Positions 58,413 through 64,000 of a stretch of DNA of 64,000 nt are shown piece after piece. The first letter of the stretch is position 1, and each line of letters starts with the position of its first letter. Origin of the DNA: Siphonodentalium dalli (Eukaryota; Mollusca; Scaphopoda; Gadilida; Siphonodentaliidae); contig CP136061.1 in assembly GCA_032622095.1 (NCBI GenBank), positions 83,058,324-83,122,323 on the forward strand. The letters run 5' to 3'. Under the pieces are notes generated by a model. That model did no database searches, had not been told where the DNA came from, and saw only the letters and a list, made by a program, of their open reading frames with translations. A program made the translations under genes and the position numbers.

Positions 58413-61400
58413 AGGCAAATATGGACATAGGTGTCGCCTGGAGAGGGAATTTATGAGACCAACATTTTTGGTTAGCATGAACACTTAACTTTCGGAATCC
58501 GTATGTTGGCTTTGTCAGATAGGCGGACTTTTTTCGCACTACGTGGCTTTATTGAGGCACCTGGTGATAAAATCGGTCATTTTTTAAATAAAGCCGACAT
58601 ATTTGACAGAGTATATTCACACATTTTGAGAAGAAATATTCGTCCAATTTTGATACCTGTGAATGGGGCGATAACCAGAATAAGGTAATACATGTAACCA
58701 TTGAATCTCAGAATGACAGTCATGACGTCATGTGACGTCAAATAATTTTTAGGGTGAGAAGAATATGACGATTCACGCAAAGCGTTGTCTTTCGTTTCTT
58801 ATAAAGTCAGAAGTAAGATGGTTATGGCCAATTGTTTTATACCATGGGAAACTACTGCCAATTAGCTACGTTCTAATATATCATTTATCGCTGTTGGTCG
58901 CATTATTTTTTGTCAAAGGCAGAAAAACCTACCCTCCCCCTAAAGCTGAGAGGCGTCAGGCTGTGGTGTAAGGCACACATAACGCACGTTTATGTGCCAA
59001 GTTGCGAAATTAACACAACGGCCGTTGATGGACTGCTAAGGTATTGTCTATTATATATGTTTTGATCGACACAGTCGAGCATTAAAGTAACAATATCACA
59101 TAATGTACCTCCTGACTCAATTTTTTAACAAATTTTAGATTTTTTCCCCAAAAAAGATAATCTAAAATGCATTTTGTCTTCTTTCGGGAGGCAAAAATGA
59201 AACTAATGTATTAAGGGTGGAGATAATTAGTGTATACGGTAATTTGGTTCCGTCTTGGTTTAAAAACTGGCCTAATAACCCAAAATGGCTGCCAATATGG
59301 TGGCCGGTATATAGGTGGGAATTGTGCAATTTGTTATAACGCACGATTTACTTCCCAAAATGGCTTAACTGTCACAACGGCCGTTGATAAACTGCAAGAA
59401 TTTTATGTAATATATATATCCCGATCCATTTAAGTGAAACCGGTACACAAAGCGCCTCCTGGTCCCTATTTTTGATTAAATATTTAATTAGTTTAGTCTA
59501 AAACTAATTGAAAACCTATTTTTGTCATCTTCTCGAAATGCATAAAGACAATAATGTAGTGTGGGTGGATATAATTTGTATGTACGAAAATTTAATGCCG
59601 TCGGCGGATACTACATGACATATTAACTCCAAGATGGCTGCCAATACGGTGGCCGGTATATGGCTGGAAATTGTAAAATATGTCATGTCGAAATTAACAC
59701 CAGCATCGCATTGCAATGTCCTATAAAACCAATAGTCTTATTATATTCATATCATTTTGCAATACTGAGACGTAACAGTGGCCAGTTTTATCAAAATGAT
59801 AACCAGATTGGTACCAACGAGTGAGAGGATCGACATATTTTGCATTCATTCGCGCTCAAGTAAGATTAGTTCTTCGAAATCGGTGGCATGTCGTGCAAAT
59901 TATTTCACAATAAACATGGTTGATTTAAGGCAAATGGCTGTCTGACTATCTTTGCGAACAGAATAAGGGAATTATGTAGGTTATATTAAATTTAACACGA
60001 CATTTAAGCATTCTTGGCACTCTCTATGGCTATTGTAACCAAATGCGACCGCGAATAAAAAAATTAATCAATTAACCAATTCGGATATCTATCTCATCAA
60101 ATAACTCATGTTGATACGAATCGTTAGTTAACCCCTATCAACGAGGCGTGGTTACATGAACGGAACTACTGATACATTGCGTATCATGTATACCGTTCTA
60201 AAAGTAAGTTTAAATGGATCTCATTGACCAATAACAATTGCTACCCAGTCCGCAAGAGGACATCTCCAGCAAATTATCAAACTGTCACATCATACAGGTT
60301 CGTTCAGTTTCATCATCACGCAATAGACTCGTCGAATTTTGTATTCTAACATTTACCGGATTATTTACCATAACACATATTTCGCACACAAGGAGATGGA
60401 AACCTGGTTGATTTTCAACTTGAAGTTTGTCAGCTGCTTAAAGGGTGGGAAGTATTTGCTTGTACTAGCAGTAGATAAGTTGCAAAGTCAAAGCTCTAAG
60501 CGACACTTCCAACAAACGAAAATACCAGCGATGTGGTAAATCACACAAAACTATCAAACTATGTTCCTATATATTTCGATTGTATGTTACTCTATATAGT
60601 ATGGTACTGGAGTCTCGTGTCACCACATGTGCACTCGTGATTTCCAGAAGTGACTGAACAATTGCTTGTAAGACGAGGTACCCCAAATATGGACAATTAT
60701 CCAATGCTAGATGAACAGTCATATTACCCATATCTATCTATGCTGATGAGTAGGTAGGGTTACTTCTGGAAGGCTGTACATTCGGAAACAGCATATAGAT
60801 CGGAGTATTGGCATCGAGTTTTATCATGTAGACTGGTACATTTTGGACTTTTGGTATCCCAGTGTAAGTTTTAGCTCATTGTGACAGCAAAATGAAAAGG
60901 ACGACAATTGCAATTATTTGTATACAGGCTATACACAGGTTGATACCAGGAAGCGTATAATATAAGTCCAAAAATAATGCGGTTAGGGACCTGCTGATGC
61001 CAGTAGGCCGGATATCTGAAAACATACCATATTTTGATCATGTCCGCTCATGATTAAAACAGTATAATTCCACCCACCTGTCATGTCTAACGCCAGATGT
61101 GTTACAGTTAATTTCAAATGTATATATAGTTATCCCACTATGCGCGACGTGAGTGAACCGTGTGTAGTGCGTATCCTGATATTATATTGTGGTAGTGTTT
61201 GATGTGCAAATGAGTAAAACAAAATGGGACCACGAGTCTTTGTGTAATTTGTCGCTGCATCTCAGAAATGACATATAGCAACAACTTCTGTGCAGACCAG
61301 AATCTGATCTACGATAACTCATCCATAACAACTCCGAATGTGCTGAGCGAAATCAGTAACTGAACACGATAGCCGTAGTTTAGTATTTACTGAACAGCGT

Positions 61401-63913
61401 GTGAGGAACACATGCATATGTCTTTGTACAATCGGGATGATATGGGGACGAGGAATTATTCGCCATAATGTTTTCCGCAGGTGTAATTGCCTGTAAATAC
61501 TAATATTGAATACAGCCCGATTGATACATTAATGACATGGGTTTTACGTTTCACACACCAATGGTACTTGCAACAGCAGCAGGTCTCCTGGTCTGAATAT
61601 GACCCGTTCAGATGTAACATAACGTAGACAAGTTTACTTTTCCACCAAATTGGAAACAACATTTGATATTTCTGAAGGTTATCGCGTTCATATATTGCAA
61701 TAAAGTGGTCCATGGCGATCTTGTTCAACAGAAAATGCATAATTAAGTTAGACGAACAGGAGGGATTCTCATTCCGGACATAACTATTCTTATGTTTATC
61801 ACTGATCAGAAATTTTTTCAGAAGATGCAAAATCTGAACTAATTTGGTACGACGAGAGCTCTCTTTTTTTCTGAATCTCATCTTCTTTGCGTTATTGGAC
61901 ACTAGTCTAGTCAATGAAAGAGGCGATGGTGATTTAGGGTCTGGAAAAATTCACTCTGTGTTATCAAGGCCGTCTTCTGTGGATCGAAGCTATTGTACAG
62001 CAATTGCACATTGTATATATAGCAGATTAATCAAAATCATTGCTTCAAATGTTTGTTGCTTCGGTGAGTGTGAACAAATTATCATTTCTTATCGAAGTGG
62101 TCATGTATATGTACAATGAGATGTTCCTTATCTACAATGTAGCTTTAACATCGGTCCCAATTTTCGCCCAATCAAGGCAATGGTGTGAACCCGCATCAAC
62201 CTCGTCTAGGCCAGACTTCGATAATGGTATCACGACATATCCACCTCATACGTACCATCATATATGGTAGCACTTGGAATAATATTCATTGAGAAAGATT
62301 GACCTTCTATTGTCGGGTTTAAGTAATTTCATATTGATTATGTCAAAGGTGACTGGCATAAATAACAATCAGGCATTCAATGTATTACTATTACTCGGTT
62401 CTTTGTTTTAAACAATCCTGTTCATCTGTAAATAACTCGCTCCAAATTGCCACCTATTTCAATGGACACGGATTACTTGATCACGAATGCTCATGAATGC
62501 AAGATTCGTCAATAAGGGGCACCATTCTGGTAGCAATTTTAAATATAGTTGCGCATTGTGATGTCCCGGAGTAACATGATACAATGAATATTATACTTTG
62601 GGTTGTGTGAGACATTATATGATGGCGATAAAAGTGAAACATGACATATTTCACCATTTATTCTGACAACCGTATTGGCTGCCATCTTGGGGTTAGTAAG
62701 CCATTTTGCAATCCAAAAATGATATTGAATTATCGTACATACAAAACATCTCCGCCATGCTACATTCTGCGCTTTGTGGTTCCGAGAAGATGACAAAAAC
62801 GGCTTTAGGTTATTTTTGGAGAAAAATAGCTAAATTTTATATTAAAAAAAAAGTGCCAGGAGGTGCATTGTGTAATATTTTCACTTTATTGTTCGAGTTT
62901 GTAGATCGGGATATATACCTTAAACTATAGTTTAGAAGTTCATCGACGACCGCTTTGTTAGTTAAGCCATTTAAGCAAGTAATTGTGCGTTCATACATAT
63001 TTCCCAATTTCCACCTATATTGCGGCTGCCATACTGGCGGCCATTTTAGGTTAGTATGTCATTTTTTAATCCAAGGCGGAATAAAATTGCCGTATACACC
63101 AATTATCTCCACCGTTACTAATTCTGTCTTTTTTTGCCTTCCAGAAAATAAATAAAATGCGTTTTATATAAATTTTTAGGAAACATTCAAAAATGTATTA
63201 AAATTTCGGGTCTGGGGGTACATTATATATTGTTTCTAATTTAATGTTCGAGTTTGTAGACAGAAACTTATATATTATTACATTATTTAGCAGACTTTCA
63301 ACGGCCGTTATGTTAATTAAGCCTATTGACATGTAACCGTGAGTTCTGTGTGCCTTATACCACAGCATGGCGCATCTTAACTTTAGGGGGGAGGGTTGAT
63401 TTTTCTGCCTGTGATAACAAATAATGCGGCTTGCAGCGATAAGTTATATATCAAAATATAGCCAATTGGCAGTAGTTTCCCATGGTATAAAACAATGCGG
63501 CATACCCTCTTACTTTACGATTTAAAAGAAACGAAAGATAACGATTTGCGTGAATCGTCATATTTGTCTCACCCAAAATATTATTTGACGTCACATGACG
63601 TCATGACTGCAATCCCGAGATTCAATGGTTACATGTATTACCCTACTCTGGTTATCGCCCCACTCACAGGTATCAAAATTGGACGAATATTTCTTCTCAC
63701 AATGTGTGAAAATCCTCTGTCAAAAATGTCGGCTTTATTTTAAAAATGACCGATTTTTAAATCGGGTGCGTCAAGAAAACCACGCGGTGAGAAAAAAGTC
63801 CGCCTATCTGACAAATCCAACATACGGATTCCGAAAGTTTAGTATTTACGCTAACCAAAAATGTAGGTCTCATAAATTCCCTCTCCAGGCGACACCTATG
63901 TCCATATTTGCCT
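58413..63913. mobile_element. 5.5-kb element with ~1.4-kb inverted terminal arms
   Basis: The left arm (58413 to ~59760) is the reverse complement of the right arm (~62520 to 63913). Clear pairs from outside in: AGGCAAATATGGACATAGGT with its complement at 63893-63913; the CGGAATCCGTATGTTGG block; CATGACGTCATGTGACGTCA (58721) with TGACGTCACATGACGTCATG (63587); CCATGGGAAACTACTGCCAAT (58840) with its complement at 63462-63482. The inner arms contain ~370-bp tandem subrepeats, with AACGGCCGTTGATG, GGTGGAGATAATT and CCAAAATGGCTGCCA-type motifs. The outer arms are better conserved than the inner. No target-site duplication found. Confidence 0.92.
59760..62520. other. Central region of the 5.5-kb inverted-arm element
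   Basis: No transposase motif is recognised. The longest frame is minus 61456-61914 (152 codons), starting MTRLVSNNAKKMRFRKKESS and ending in a cysteine-containing tail (ETCCCCKYHWCVKRK ... FTGNYTCGKHYGE). It is basic at the N-terminus but matches nothing known to me. It may be a remnant of a transposase, captured sequence, or a chance frame. Confidence 0.35.
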
Positions 63914-64000
63914 GGCCTATAAAGATTGACTCTGCATATTGCTTCATATCTAAGAATCTTCTTGTAAGATTCGCACTTCCATTGCCAGTCCACGCCCCTC

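Overview
This is a repeat-dense, AT-rich window of eukaryotic nuclear DNA from an invertebrate animal. The mix (C2H2 zinc-finger arrays with TGDRPY-type linkers, a CR1/L2/Jockey-type LINE with a 2A-like peptide, a Penelope-like element with a GIY-YIG nuclease, Helitron-like ends, many palindromic MITEs) fits a lophotrochozoan such as a mollusc, but that assignment is an inference with low to moderate confidence. No tRNA, rRNA, CRISPR array or bacterial-type operon was found.

Layout. 0-21 kb: no recognisable intact gene. It holds a 16-bp minisatellite, a ~140-bp degenerate tandem array, Helitron-like 3' fragments, LINE debris, several MITEs and foldbacks, a 61-bp tandem repeat, one relic of zinc fingers and one possible orphan exon. 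21.4-23.7 kb: a decayed multi-segment gene of unknown family on the minus strand. 24.7-28.7 kb: broken zinc-finger pieces on the plus strand, split by a repeated cassette of an AT-rich array plus a palindromic hairpin. 29.6-33.1 kb: a minus-strand LINE with only three late coding breaks and one internal deletion. 34.0-34.8 kb: a perfect 404-bp tandem duplication. 35.8-36.9 kb: a ~280-bp degenerate tandem repeat.

37.25-39.5 kb: a 5'-truncated Penelope-like element flanked by direct repeats (pLTR-like). It lies tail-to-tail with an ORF1p-like pseudogene (39.5-40.5 kb) and is followed by a large foldback (41.4-42.9 kb). 42.9-47.2 kb: the only large intact reading frame, 26 tandem C2H2 fingers with very few different recognition helices, followed by a decaying tail. 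47.3-50.6 kb: an inverted Helitron-like copy, then a second, internally deleted copy of the 39-42.9 kb block. 51.5-55.1 kb: degenerate ~380-bp repeats and a decayed acidic-repeat gene interrupted by a 920-bp foldback built of GATATC palindromes. 56.8 kb: a second copy of the block that precedes the zinc-finger array. 57.5-58.4 kb: one MITE nested inside another. 58.4-63.9 kb: a 5.5-kb element with ~1.4-kb inverted terminal arms.

How the parts relate. The zinc-finger array is the only candidate functional gene. It sits inside a region where the same blocks recur on both sides, and finger debris recurs over ~34 kb, so local duplication, gene conversion and transposon insertion have all shaped it. 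Everything else readable as protein is transposon-derived or decayed.
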